From: Clostridiales bacterium
Lineage (GTDB): Bacteria > Bacillota > Clostridia > Christensenellales > CAG-138
DNA: 38,601 nucleotides
Assembly (NCBI GenBank): GCA_004556165.1
Contig: SFIR01000013.1
Location: 1 to 38,601 of the forward strand
Direction of reading: 5' to 3'
The translations under genes and the position numbers were made by a program. The notes below the pieces were generated by a model. The model made no database searches. It had not been told where the DNA came from and was given only the letters and a program-made list of their open reading frames with translations. This document shows, piece by piece, positions 1-8,913 of the stretch. Position 1 is the first letter of the stretch. The number at the start of each line of letters is the position of its first letter.

Positions 1-249
1 GGCCTCCTTTCTTGTTTTTTTGCCAATTTACATTGTAGCAGGCTTTTCGCTATGGAGCTATCCTTTTTTTATTTTGGACACTTAATTATACAACTTACCT
101 TGCGGCAATGGGCTTTCAGCCTATTATGTCCAAGGAAAAAACAAACTATATTGCGTAGGTTTAGGCCTATTAGCGCAAATGAAGAGGTATTTAATCCGTC
201 ACCGGATTATTGACTTTCAAAATCCCGGTACGACTTATACGCAGCTTAA
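1..249. other. Left-edge stretch without recognised gene
   Basis: AT-rich sequence downstream of the minus-strand 573-aa gene. It holds a short perfect hairpin, AATCCG (193-198) and CGGATT (203-208) around a TCAC loop, which could be a weak transcript end for that gene but has no clear U-run. Plus frame 1 stays open from base 1 to a stop near 213, but its content (many Phe, Leu, Cys, Arg) resembles nothing I know and it lacks a ribosome binding site. I see no other feature. Confidence 0.4.
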
Positions 250-1971
250 CTATATATTATTTTTCTTTACAAATACTGTTAAGATTCCCATAAAGCCGCC
301 GAAAAGAACCCAGCTTAGCAGCAATATCAAACCCCAAGGGTAATCTTTAAGCATGGATGGAATCGTTTGAGGCTGTCCTAATACTAAGCAGGCCACAACC
401 GTCATCAGCATAAAACCGATTGTCATAAGGATTCCGGAAAGTCCACCCAAGACAATAAACGCAAAGAGGAATAGTTTCCAATACGGGAAATCAAACCCGA
501 CGGTCTCTTCTCGCTCCTCCTTTGTCAGCTTCATGAGTTCGGCATTCTTGACGGCTATTTGAACCCTGCGCTCTAAACCGTCCGCTTCAAATTCTTCGTC
601 AGGATTTATATGACCGTTTTGATAGGAAACGGTCCGGAACAAACGGCGCCCCTTAGCGTTGAATAAACAGGAATAAACATCTCCTGCGGTCTCATCTTTT
701 CGCAGAAACTCCGTGCCGCAAATAAACTGAACCGTCAGTTGTTCACCGAAATAATCTTCGGTGCAGTGAATATAATACATCGCCCTTTTTTCGTAACCGA
801 TAAAATAGCACGAATCATAAGAAACAGCCGGACGGATGCCGCGAATTGCCCCTTCTTTTACAAAGTCGGGGTATTTTCCCGAATATCCGTGGGATTCCAT
901 GAGCTTTTGAATATTGCTTCTTGTTTCATTCAGCAATCCAGCAGGACAGCAGACGGCCGCTTTAGAAGGATAGCTCGACTGGGACTCGGCAATGGTATCG
1001 CGGAGTTCTCTCCAAAGAGGTTCATATCTTTGAGTATTGAGCTTGGAAATCAGCTTTTTGATAATTCGGTGTTTCTTATTATCGCTGTAAAAATCTTTTT
1101 CAAGGCTTTCGATAAGAGGCAGTAATTCGCCGTATCCGAATTCGACTATGTATGATTTAAGCACGGAAAAGTCGGCGGACCGGGGCTCATCGGGTATATT
1201 CGTCCAATCAGACAGTTTGTCGATCTCTGCAATCAAGGGCAGCAGTTCTTTTTCACGATCATTCAGATATTCGGAGGATAAAGCGTATTTATCCAATATA
1301 TCGCAGGCAACGGTTTTAAGATACATCCATGGTGTTCCGCCGTACATCTGCTCATCTGCTCTGAACAGGGTTATATCAACCCTTGCATCGGAAAAACGGA
1401 TTGCAAACGGTGTCATTAAGCCTTCCCTATCATCCTCTGCTTCGCCGTTCAGTATGTATTCATCATCCTGTTTGATAAGTGATCCGTTTTCAAAAGACAG
1501 CCAGTCGGTTTTTCCCTCCGGTATGCCGGAAGCATTTATCAAGGTCAAGGTGCGGTCATAGCTTCCGCCGTAATCCACATTGATCAGTGCATCGGTCCCG
1601 GATTTGCGAATATTGCCGAAATAGAGATAGTTTTCAAGCAATGTCAAAACCGCTCTTTTGACCTCATCGGTTAAGCCCGCGGAGGATTCATCAAATGACT
1701 GCTTTGCTTGCGTGCCGTATGATTGAATCTGCTCATGACATGCTTTCAGATATTCGAAAAAGCCCTCATTACTAACCTTTTTGCCGATGAAATGCATCAC
1801 TTCTTCGGGATAGTTTCTATCGGCAAAATAGTTTTTCTCAATCCATTTTCTGATTTTCTTCTGTTGCTTTGCAGATGCGGCAGCGGGATCCGCCCCGAAA
1901 ACCTTATTTGCAACGGTATAGATCGAATCGAATTCTTTGATGAAGCCAATGTCAATTCCGGAAATATCCAA
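250..1971 (-). CDS. Hypothetical membrane-anchored protein, 573 aa
   Basis: Function unknown. The first ~490 residues are soluble and mixed in charge. The C-terminal ~75 residues hold strongly hydrophobic segments at about 498-532 (one long or two short helices) and 546-567, ending in KKNNI, so this is a tail-anchored or C-terminally membrane-embedded protein. Residues in the region HGYSGKYPDF...IHCTEDYF...FICGTEF look like a conserved core and remind me of DUF3878-type Clostridia proteins; this is from memory and unverified. I chose a TTG start at 1969-1971 because a good AGGTG Shine-Dalgarno lies about 7 bases upstream and there is no better in-frame ATG. It lies about 150 bases downstream of tsaB with a weak terminator between, so it is probably its own unit. 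Codon use looks slightly more AT-rich than its neighbours. Confidence 0.7.
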   Translation of the reverse strand: MDISGIDIGFIKEFDSIYTVANKVFGADPAAASAKQQKKIRKWIEKNYFADRNYPEEVMHFIGKKVSNEGFFEYLKACHEQIQSYGTQAKQSFDESSAGLTDEVKRAVLTLLENYLYFGNIRKSGTDALINVDYGGSYDRTLTLINASGIPEGKTDWLSFENGSLIKQDDEYILNGEAEDDREGLMTPFAIRFSDARVDITLFRADEQMYGGTPWMYLKTVACDILDKYALSSEYLNDREKELLPLIAEIDKLSDWTNIPDEPRSADFSVLKSYIVEFGYGELLPLIESLEKDFYSDNKKHRIIKKLISKLNTQRYEPLWRELRDTIAESQSSYPSKAAVCCPAGLLNETRSNIQKLMESHGYSGKYPDFVKEGAIRGIRPAVSYDSCYFIGYEKRAMYYIHCTEDYFGEQLTVQFICGTEFLRKDETAGDVYSCLFNAKGRRLFRTVSYQNGHINPDEEFEADGLERRVQIAVKNAELMKLTKEEREETVGFDFPYWKLFLFAFIVLGGLSGILMTIGFMLMTVVACLVLGQPQTIPSMLKDYPWGLILLLSWVLFGGFMGILTVFVKKNNI

Positions 1972-2068
1972 TTATTTCACCTCGCTGAAGCAAATTATCA
2001 ATGCGTTCTTCTTGGCGGAAGGTTCCCCGCATTCGGAAGTTTTTTCGTTGTCTTATTTTGCAGAACCG

Positions 2069-2098
2069 AAAAAGACCGGTTCGTTCAGTTCATACCGG
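2069..2098 (-). terminator. Weak candidate terminator after tsaB
   Basis: On the minus strand, CCGGT (plus 2094-2098) and ACCGG (plus 2076-2080) can form a 5-bp stem with a 13-base loop. TCTTTTTC follows (plus 2068-2075). The stem is short, so this is only a candidate end for the glmS-tsaB operon. Confidence 0.3.
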
Positions 2099-2122
2099 GC
2101 AAATGAGCGTATCACGACTGGC

Positions 2123-2758
2123 TTATTTCCTTTCACGCATGCGCTCCGCCTGAGACGGCCTGAGATACATCGGAACCGCCGTTTCGGTCACAGCGGTAAG
2201 AGGATTTTCATGGAGCATACGGAGGGCTTCCTTAATAACGAGCTCCGCATTCACATAGTCGCTCTGGCCGTAGCAGTCGCCGACCAGAACTCCGTCCTCA
2301 TCGAGGATACCGATCGTTTCGCATGCGGAGATAATGTCGTTTTTTGTGCAGGCGCAGGGGTCGATAATGCAGAGATCGCCGACATAAACAGCACCGTAGG
2401 CATTCTCGTTCCTTGCATCTATAAGGCTGATGACAGTCGAACCCTTAGGCGCAGCATGGCGAAGCGCCGCAAGCGAATTAACCGCAATTATCTTCTTTTT
2501 TGCCGCGAATGCGAGCGCATTGACCGTGGAAACGCCTATGCGCACGCCGGTGAAAGAGCCCGGCCCTATATCGACTGCGAAAGCGTCGGCATCATTCACC
2601 GTCAGGCCTTCTTCAGTCAAGAGCTCATCAAGCAGCGGCATGAGCGTAACCGAATGCGGTCTGCCGCTCTCATCGAGCTTCATTTTTATGCTGCCGTCCG
2701 AACGGAGTACCGCAGCGGACGGATTCTTTGCGGAGGTTGAAACGGAAATAATTATCAT
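2123..2758 (-). CDS. tsaB: tRNA t6A biosynthesis protein TsaB
   Basis: TsaB (YeaZ) is the non-catalytic, actin-like-fold partner of TsaD in the cytoplasmic complex that transfers threonylcarbamoyl to A37 of ANN-decoding tRNAs. At 211 aa it has family length. The N-terminal MIIISVSTSAKNPSAAVL replaces the usual 'xILAIDTS' opening, and the hallmark GPGSFTGVRIGVSTVNALAF lies near residues 65-84. The C-terminus PMYLRPSQAER is also typical. The ATG overlaps the tsaE stop codon as ATGA (2755-2758), so the two are translationally coupled. Neither rimI nor tsaD follows, which is the more common order, so they must lie elsewhere. It is the last gene of the glmS-pdp-queA-tgt-tsaE-tsaB operon. Confidence 0.93.
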   Translation of the reverse strand: MIIISVSTSAKNPSAAVLRSDGSIKMKLDESGRPHSVTLMPLLDELLTEEGLTVNDADAFAVDIGPGSFTGVRIGVSTVNALAFAAKKKIIAVNSLAALRHAAPKGSTVISLIDARNENAYGAVYVGDLCIIDPCACTKNDIISACETIGILDEDGVLVGDCYGQSDYVNAELVIKEALRMLHENPLTAVTETAVPMYLRPSQAERMRERK

Positions 2759-3219
2759 ATTATCTCCTTGAAAAGTTCGGCTGTCATTTCTTCGTATTTC
2801 GCTCCTATTGGAACAAGCTCCAGGCTGCGCTCGTCATTACCGCTTCCTGCGATATGGATTTCGAGCCTTTCGCTCGGCAGTGCTTCACAGACATTTTCGC
2901 ACCATTCCATAACTATCACGCTGCCGCCGGCAAGGTAATCCTCAAACCCGACGGCAAGAAGCTCCTCGTAATCGGCAAGACGGTAGCAGTCAAAATGATC
3001 GAATCTCAGCCTTCCCTCATGCCTTTTTACGATATTGAAGGTGGGGCTTGAAATATTATCAATGCCTATTTCCGAAGCGATACCGCGGACAAGCGTAGTT
3101 TTCCCTGCTCCGAGATCACCGAAAAGCGCAATAAACTCGCCCCCGTGCAGCAGCTTTGCAAGCCTTTTTCCGAAAAGGAGCATATCCTGCTCGGTTTTGA
3201 TTATAAGCTCTTTGCTCAA
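2755..3219 (-). CDS. tsaE: tRNA t6A biosynthesis ATPase TsaE
   Basis: TsaE (YjeE) is a small P-loop ATPase that binds the TsaBD complex and is needed for multiple turnover of t6A synthesis in bacteria. The 154-aa protein has Walker A GDLGAGKT (34-41), the switch motif SPTF (58-61), HFDCYR (75-80) and the VMEWCE segment (103-108), all diagnostic. The start is TTG at 3217-3219, overlapping the tgt stop as TTGA; an AGGGG-like ribosome binding site lies inside the end of tgt. There is no in-frame ATG nearby that keeps the N-terminal helix before Walker A. Overlaps on both sides show tight coupling tgt-tsaE-tsaB. Confidence 0.93.
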   Translation of the reverse strand: MSKELIIKTEQDMLLFGKRLAKLLHGGEFIALFGDLGAGKTTLVRGIASEIGIDNISSPTFNIVKRHEGRLRFDHFDCYRLADYEELLAVGFEDYLAGGSVIVMEWCENVCEALPSERLEIHIAGSGNDERSLELVPIGAKYEEMTAELFKEII

Positions 3220-4334
3220 TTGAATGTACCCCTGAGCATCAATTCATTTCTTAGCTCGGTGAGCCTGTCATCACGGATGGCCTCCCTAATCCTTTCCATA
3301 AGCCTGTATGTGAATCTCAGGTTGTGCATGGTGATGAGCTCAGCAGCAAGTATCTCCCCTGCCTTGACTAAATGCCTGATATACGCCCTTGTGAAATTAC
3401 GGCAGGCATAGCAGTCGCAATCCTCTTCGATCGGCGAAAAATCGTGCGCAAATTCGGCATTTCGGAGCATCTTTTTGCCGTCAAAGGTAAACGCAAGGCC
3501 GTTACGGGCGGAGCGGGTCTGGAGTACGCAGTCAAACATATCAATACCGCGCATTGCGCCCTCGACAAGGCAGTCGGGGCTTCCGACGCCCATGAGGTAA
3601 TGGGGTTTGTTCACAGGCATATACGGCATGAGCTCTTCGAGCATTTCGTACATGACCGGCTTTGGTTCGCCGACGGAGAGACCGCCGATGCCGTAGCCCG
3701 GGAAATCCATATCGGAAAGCACCTTCGCGCTCTCGATGCGGAGATCGCGGAACATACCGCCCTGCACGATGCCGAACAGAGCCTGATCCTCCCTTGTATG
3801 GCTTGCTTTGCAGCGTTCCGCCCAACGATGGGTGCGGTTCATTGCGGCGGCGGCATAGCTTTTATCGCAGTCAGCCGGAGCACATTCATCAAATGCCATG
3901 GCGATATCGGCACCGAGCGCCTGCTCTATCTCCATCACATATTCCGGGGTAAAAAAGAGCTTTCTGCCGTCGATATGGGAATGGAATTCAACGCCGTCCT
4001 CGCGAATCTTATTCATTGCCGCAAGGCTGAATACCTGAAAGCCGCCGCTGTCGGTGAGCATGGGGCCATGCCACTGTGAAAATTCATGCAGACCGCCTGC
4101 TTCCTTCACGAGCTCATGCCCGGGACGCAGAAAGAGGTGATAGGTATTACCGAGGACGATGCCTGCGCCGACCTCTTTAAGGTCACGAGGGGTCATCGCC
4201 TTTACGGTTGCCTGGGTGCCGACCGCCATAAAGCATGGAGTATCAATGACGCCGTGGGGAGTGTGGAGCTTGCCGAGACGCGCACCGGTGTGCTTATCGG
4301 TTTTAATGAGTTCGTAGTATACGGGAGGGTTCAT
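3216..4334 (-). CDS. tgt: Queuine tRNA-ribosyltransferase (TGT)
   Basis: Tgt exchanges guanine-34 of GUN-anticodon tRNAs for preQ1, the committed step of queuosine insertion in bacteria. The 372-aa TIM-barrel protein has the substrate-binding DSGGFQVFSL (Asp95 the general acid/base), GGLSVGEPK (218-225), and the nucleophile region MFDCVLQTR with Asp268. Zinc ligands are Cys306, Cys308, Cys311 and His337. The family normally reads FDCVLPTR or FDCVMPTR; here Pro is Gln (codon CAG, one base from CCG) right next to the active site. Start ATG 4332-4334 gives the normal MNPPVYYELIKTD opening. queA lies 24 bases upstream, so the last two Q-pathway enzymes are made together. Confidence 0.96.
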   Translation of the reverse strand: MNPPVYYELIKTDKHTGARLGKLHTPHGVIDTPCFMAVGTQATVKAMTPRDLKEVGAGIVLGNTYHLFLRPGHELVKEAGGLHEFSQWHGPMLTDSGGFQVFSLAAMNKIREDGVEFHSHIDGRKLFFTPEYVMEIEQALGADIAMAFDECAPADCDKSYAAAAMNRTHRWAERCKASHTREDQALFGIVQGGMFRDLRIESAKVLSDMDFPGYGIGGLSVGEPKPVMYEMLEELMPYMPVNKPHYLMGVGSPDCLVEGAMRGIDMFDCVLQTRSARNGLAFTFDGKKMLRNAEFAHDFSPIEEDCDCYACRNFTRAYIRHLVKAGEILAAELITMHNLRFTYRLMERIREAIRDDRLTELRNELMLRGTFN

Positions 4335-4358
4335 ATCTTTTGTATCCTTACTTAATTA

Positions 4359-5381
4359 TCAATAGAAGAATGATGCATCGCCGAAAGAGAAGAAACGGTA
4401 GCGTTCCTTCACGGCATGCTCATACACCTTCATGACCTCCTCGCGCGAACAGAATGCGCTGATGAGCATGAGAAGGGTCGATTCGGGAAGATGGAAATTG
4501 GTTATAAGAGCATCGACCGCTTTGAATTTATAGCCGGGTTTTATGAATATCTCGGTCATACCGCTGCCTGCGTGGATGATGCCGTTATCATCGGCAATGC
4601 TCTCAAGGGTGCGGCAGCTTGTCGTACCGACCGCGATTATCCTTCCGCCCTTTGCCCGTGCGGCGTTTATCACGGCGGCGGCTTCCTCGGTGCAGCGATA
4701 GTATTCCGAATGCATGCGGTGATCCTCCACATTTTCTTCGGAAACGGGTCTGAAGGTGCCGAGACCGACATGAAGAAGCACATCGACTATCTCCACGCCC
4801 TTATCCGAAATGCGCTGCAAAAGCTCCGGCGTAAAATGCAGCCCTGCTGTCGGAGCGGCAGCGGAACCGTTTTCACGAGCATAGACCGTCTGATAGCGTT
4901 CCTTATCCTCCAGCTTCTTCGTGATATACGGCGGCAGCGGCATTTCACCGACCCTATCCAGAATTTCTTCCAGTATGCCGTCATAATTAAGCTCGATTAT
5001 CTTGTTGCCGTCATCGAGGGTATCAATAACGGTGGCGGAAAGCTCAGGACTGACTGTAAAGGTCAGACCGGGCTTTGCTCTCCTTCCGGGCTTTGCAAGG
5101 CATTCCCATTTCTTTCCCTCAAGGCGTTTGAGGAGCAGAAACTCCATCGTTCCGCCCGTATCCTCGCGGCGGCCGTAGATTCGGGCAGGGATGACCCTTG
5201 TATCGTTTCTGACGAGCACATCGCCGGGGTTCAGATAGTCGATTATATCGGAGAATATTTTATCCTCTATCTTACCCGTACTGCGGTCATAGGCAAGAAG
5301 CCTTGAATGCTCGCGGTCGGGGCATGGCGACTGAGCTATCAGTTCCTTCGGGAGATCATAATAAAAATCACTTGTTTTCAT
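4359..5381 (-). CDS. queA: S-adenosylmethionine:tRNA ribosyltransferase-isomerase QueA
   Basis: QueA transfers and rearranges the ribosyl group of SAM onto preQ1-34 in tRNA, giving epoxyqueuosine. The 340-aa product has family length and motifs: SDFYYDLPKELIAQSP at the N-terminus, AAPTAGLHFTPELL, LHVGLGTFRPV, HRMHSEYY and the C-terminal TNFHLPESTLLMLISAF. Start ATG 5379-5381 follows an AGGA ribosome binding site 8-9 bases upstream. It uses SAM, whose synthase gene (metK) lies elsewhere in this window. It sits between pdp (32-base gap) and tgt (24-base gap). Confidence 0.96.
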   Translation of the reverse strand: MKTSDFYYDLPKELIAQSPCPDREHSRLLAYDRSTGKIEDKIFSDIIDYLNPGDVLVRNDTRVIPARIYGRREDTGGTMEFLLLKRLEGKKWECLAKPGRRAKPGLTFTVSPELSATVIDTLDDGNKIIELNYDGILEEILDRVGEMPLPPYITKKLEDKERYQTVYARENGSAAAPTAGLHFTPELLQRISDKGVEIVDVLLHVGLGTFRPVSEENVEDHRMHSEYYRCTEEAAAVINAARAKGGRIIAVGTTSCRTLESIADDNGIIHAGSGMTEIFIKPGYKFKAVDALITNFHLPESTLLMLISAFCSREEVMKVYEHAVKERYRFFSFGDASFFY

Positions 5382-5413
5382 TTGTATTATTCCTGTTTTC
5401 TTCGGGAATCGAA

Positions 5414-6724
5414 TTATTCGATGATATCGTAGACTAAAGCTTCGTCCTCTGGCTTTTCATCCGCAACGGAAACGGCATTGACGAGCTTCGATACCGCCTC
5501 ATCGAGATTTGTTTCGTCATTTACATACATGTATGCAATGGGTTCGTCCTTTTCGATACGGTCGCCGCATCTCTTTTTCATAAGGATGCCGACCGCGGGA
5601 TCAACGGTATCCCCCGCTTTCTCCCTGCCTGCGCCTAACAGCAACGCGGCAAGCCCTATGCTCTTGGCATCCAGCTTTTTGATATAGCCCGTGCAGTCCT
5701 TATAAATAGGCACAATACGCTTGGTGCGCACAAGCAGATTCGGATCATCGACATAACGGACATCTCCGCCCATCTCTTCGAGCATTGAGCGAAGCCTTGT
5801 GAATCCGCTCCCATCCTCAACTGCCTTTTTGAGCATTATCTCTGCATCTTCCTGAGTCGAAGCGATGTTTGAAAGCATCAGAAGCCTTCCTGCAAGCACG
5901 AAGCTTACCTGCATCAGGGGATCGTTATAGGGTATTTTGCCCGTCAGGCCCTCTATTGCCTCGCGCATCTCAAGACCGTTGCCGACCGCCATGCCGAGGG
6001 GCCGATCCATATCGGTGATGACCGCAACGGTATTCCTGCCGAGATGCCTGCCTATTTTTACCATCAGCGAAGCAAGCTTTCTTGCCTCATCAACCGTGCG
6101 CATAAACGCTCCGCCCCCGGTCTTGACATCCAATACAATTGCTTCTGCTCCGGAAGCAAGCTTTTTGCTCATGATGCTCGACGCGATGAGCGGAATGCTC
6201 GGCACCGTTCCGCTGACATCGCGGAGAGCGTACATTCTTTTATCCGCAGGGTCGAGGTTGCCCGACTGGCCGATGACGCAGAGGCCCGTTTTCCGGACGA
6301 TGCGCTTGAATTCGTCAAGGCTCTTTTCAACGCTCACCCCGGGTACGGATTCGAGTTTGTCGAGCGTGCCGCCGGAATGTGCAAGCCCCCTGCCGCTGAC
6401 CTTTGCAACGGTGCCTCCGCAGGCAGCGACAAGCGGAGCAACGATTAGGGTCGTGGTGTCGCCGACGCCTCCGGTTGAGTGCTTATCAACCTTGATGCCT
6501 TCAAGGTCGGACAAAACCACGACATCCCCCGAATGCATCATGGCATCGGTGAGGTATGCCGTTTCCTCATCGGTCATGCCCCTAAAGCATACCGCCATCA
6601 TCCATGCGGTGAGCTGGTAATCCGGCATGCTTCCGTCGGTCACTCCCCTGATAATGAATTCTATCTCTTCTTTTGTATGAGTGAAGCCGTCACGCTTCTT
6701 TTCGATAAGTTCAGTATAATGCAT
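5414..6724 (-). CDS. pdp: Pyrimidine-nucleoside phosphorylase
   Basis: This enzyme cleaves uridine, deoxyuridine or thymidine with phosphate to the free base and (deoxy)ribose-1-phosphate, in cytoplasmic salvage. The 436 aa have the length of the Pdp/DeoA family. The phosphate-binding KHSTGGVGDTTTL lies at about 80-92, the family signature SGRGLAHSGGTLDKLES at about 110-126, and the C-terminal domain is complete. Firmicute Pdp and thymidine phosphorylase DeoA cannot be separated reliably by eye; Pdp is preferred from the likely taxonomy. The ATG at 6722-6724 has AAGGAG about 6 bases upstream. It lies only 29 bases after glmS, so it is very likely the second gene of that operon. Its link to tRNA modification genes is not functionally obvious. 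Confidence 0.92.
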   Translation of the reverse strand: MHYTELIEKKRDGFTHTKEEIEFIIRGVTDGSMPDYQLTAWMMAVCFRGMTDEETAYLTDAMMHSGDVVVLSDLEGIKVDKHSTGGVGDTTTLIVAPLVAACGGTVAKVSGRGLAHSGGTLDKLESVPGVSVEKSLDEFKRIVRKTGLCVIGQSGNLDPADKRMYALRDVSGTVPSIPLIASSIMSKKLASGAEAIVLDVKTGGGAFMRTVDEARKLASLMVKIGRHLGRNTVAVITDMDRPLGMAVGNGLEMREAIEGLTGKIPYNDPLMQVSFVLAGRLLMLSNIASTQEDAEIMLKKAVEDGSGFTRLRSMLEEMGGDVRYVDDPNLLVRTKRIVPIYKDCTGYIKKLDAKSIGLAALLLGAGREKAGDTVDPAVGILMKKRCGDRIEKDEPIAYMYVNDETNLDEAVSKLVNAVSVADEKPEDEALVYDIIE

Positions 6725-6753
6725 GCTCTCTCCTTTCGGGAAAACCTGTCTTT

Positions 6754-8598
6754 TTATTCAACGGTCACGGATTTTGCAAGGTTCCTCGGTTTATCTATAT
6801 CGCAGCCCTTGAGCGAAGCGATATAGTACGCAAAGAGCTGGAGGGGTACTATCGTAAGCGACGGCAGCGAGAGCGTGCCGCACTCGGGAAGCCTTATGAC
6901 GTGATCCGCAACATTTTCGGTCTCATCATCGTCATGATTGATTACCGCTATGACCTTAGCTCCCCTTGCCTTGACTTCCTTAATATTTGAAACCATCTTT
7001 TCGAGCAGCGGACGGTATGTGCAGAGAGCGATTACGAGCGTCCCATCCTCAATGAGCGAGATGCTGCCGTGCTTCAGTTCACCTGCGGCGTACGCCTCTG
7101 AATGGATGTAGGATATTTCCTTGAGCTTCAAAGAGGCTTCAAGCGAGAGCGAATAGTCCATATTCCTGCCGATGAAGAAAACATCCTGGGAATTGAAGTA
7201 CTGCGAGGCAAGGTACTGTATGGGCTCGACTTTTTTAAGCATATCCGAAAGCATTTTAGGAATTGCCATGAGTTCATCGACTGAAGCGGAGAGCTGTTTT
7301 TCATCAATGGTACCCTTGATATATGCCATATGAAGGCTCAAAAGCTGGATGAGAACAAGCTGGGTGCTGTACGCCTTCGTGGTGGCAACCGATATTTCGG
7401 GACCTGCCCAGGTATAGAGCACATCCTCGCTCTCATTTGCTATCGAGCTTGCAACGACATTGACTATCGAAATCACCCTCGCGCCGCGTTTGCGTGCTTC
7501 CCTGAGCCCATAGAGGGTATCGAGCGTCTCACCGGACTGGCTGATGATGATAACAAGGGTATGCTCATCTATGATGGGTGAGTCATAACGGAATTCGCTC
7601 GCGAGCTCGGCATCGACCGGAATTCCCAGGAGATGCCTCATATAGTATTTTTCGACCATGCCGACATGATATGCGGAGCCGCAGCCTACTATTTTAATGC
7701 TCGTAATCCCTTTGAGGTCTTCTTCGGAGATATGTTTAAGGCCGAGATCAATCTTCCCGTCATGAATTCTTGGGCCGATGGTCTTCATGATAGCATCGGG
7801 CTGCTCCATGATCTCCTTTATCATGAAATGGGGATAACCGCATTTCTCCGCAGCGTCAATATCCCAGTCGATATGTTCAAACTCGTGCTGGATACGTTCG
7901 CCGTAGCTGTCCATGACGGTCACTCCGTCCTTAGTGAGAATTGCAAGCTCCCTTTCGCCGAGACGGAAAATATCACGGGTATGCTTAAGGAGCGCCGGAA
8001 TATCGGATGCTATCATATTCTCGTCCTTACCGAGCCCGACGATCAAAGGCCCGTCCTTACGGATTGCCATTATCTGCCATGGATAATCCGAAAAGAGGAT
8101 GCCGAGGGCATACGAACCCTTGAGCTGCATCTCCGCGCGGCGCACTGCGGAAACCGGGTCACCGCTGTAATAATAATCAATAAGCTCGGAAACGACCTCG
8201 GAATCCGTATCGCTCGAGAAGGTGTGGCCGTGTGCTTCGAGAAAAGCACGGAGCTCCAGATAATTTTCTATTATGCCGTTGTGTACTACTGCGACCTTGC
8301 CGCTGTGAGCACAGTGCGGATGCGCATTATTATCCGAGGGCCTTCCATGGGTCGCCCAACGGGTATGACCGATGCCGACGGTGAATTCTCCGTCACGGGA
8401 AGAATCTGACTTACTCTCCTCGGCAATGATCTCGCGAAGCTGCTTTATCCTGCCGCAGGTTTTATAGACCTTTATGCCGTCCCTGCCTGCGAATGCAATG
8501 CCTGCCGAATCATAGCCCCTGTATTCGAGCTTTTCAAGCGCATCAAGCAGTATTCCCGATGCAGGCTTATTTCCAACATAACCAACTATTCCGCACAT
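6754..8598 (-). CDS. glmS: Glutamine-fructose-6-phosphate aminotransferase (isomerizing)
   Basis: GlmS makes glucosamine-6-phosphate from fructose-6-phosphate and glutamine, the entry step to UDP-GlcNAc, peptidoglycan and lipid-linked sugars. The 614-aa enzyme is full length. An N-terminal class II glutaminase domain begins MCGIVGYVG, with Cys2 the nucleophile after Met removal, followed by GIGHTRWATHG. Two SIS sugar-isomerase domains follow (SQSGETLDTL in the first, a second C-terminal copy), and the protein ends KPRNLAKSVTVE as the family does. Start ATG 8596-8598 follows GGAGGTAACAGT. No glmS ribozyme core is visible in the 255-base gap upstream. It leads the operon with pdp, queA, tgt, tsaE and tsaB. 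Confidence 0.97.
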   Translation of the reverse strand: MCGIVGYVGNKPASGILLDALEKLEYRGYDSAGIAFAGRDGIKVYKTCGRIKQLREIIAEESKSDSSRDGEFTVGIGHTRWATHGRPSDNNAHPHCAHSGKVAVVHNGIIENYLELRAFLEAHGHTFSSDTDSEVVSELIDYYYSGDPVSAVRRAEMQLKGSYALGILFSDYPWQIMAIRKDGPLIVGLGKDENMIASDIPALLKHTRDIFRLGERELAILTKDGVTVMDSYGERIQHEFEHIDWDIDAAEKCGYPHFMIKEIMEQPDAIMKTIGPRIHDGKIDLGLKHISEEDLKGITSIKIVGCGSAYHVGMVEKYYMRHLLGIPVDAELASEFRYDSPIIDEHTLVIIISQSGETLDTLYGLREARKRGARVISIVNVVASSIANESEDVLYTWAGPEISVATTKAYSTQLVLIQLLSLHMAYIKGTIDEKQLSASVDELMAIPKMLSDMLKKVEPIQYLASQYFNSQDVFFIGRNMDYSLSLEASLKLKEISYIHSEAYAAGELKHGSISLIEDGTLVIALCTYRPLLEKMVSNIKEVKARGAKVIAVINHDDDETENVADHVIRLPECGTLSLPSLTIVPLQLFAYYIASLKGCDIDKPRNLAKSVTVE

Positions 8599-8688
8599 AC
8601 TGTTACCTCCGAATGTGTTGTTTATCTAAACGACCTTACGCTGTATCCCGTAATTATCCGTTTCGTTTCTGCACAAAATTCCATTTTC

Positions 8689-8694
8689 ATTATA
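8689..8694 (-). promoter_or_regulatory. Candidate -10 element for the glmS operon
   Basis: A perfect TATAAT reads on the minus strand about 90 bases before glmS. At 17 bases upstream the -35 position (TACCAT) matches poorly, so this is a candidate only. Confidence 0.35.
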
Positions 8695-8820
8695 GCGCAT
8701 TTCTCGCGTTAATGGTAGAGATAATTTCCGTTTTTCGCGGATAAAGCCGTTTATCAGTTAAATATATTGTTTATTTGTTGATTCAAGCCCTGAATTGTCC
8801 AAAATTTTGATAAATACGTC

Positions 8821-8850
8821 TTGTTATGCGGGGTGGTTTTATGGTAAAAT
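8821..8850 (+). promoter_or_regulatory. Promoter for pepP-efp
   Basis: TTGTTA (8821-8826), an 18-base spacer and TAAAAT (8845-8850), with TG at 8842-8843 giving an extended -10. It lies about 64 bases before the pepP start. With the glmS -10 this makes the 315-base gap 8599-8913 a divergent promoter region; I see no riboswitch or other gene in it. Confidence 0.6.
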
Positions 8851-8913
8851 GATGTGTCATATTGCGGTTCGGTATGCGAACCCATCGACAAGCTGTGCAG
8901 AAAGGATACTGCT

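Noticed and set aside
52..213. 53-codon plus-strand frame at the left edge
   Set aside because: No ribosome site, no recognisable motif, too short at the window edge to judge.
8599..8913. glmS ribozyme
   Set aside because: The conserved catalytic core is not visible upstream of glmS; the gap looks like an ordinary divergent promoter region.
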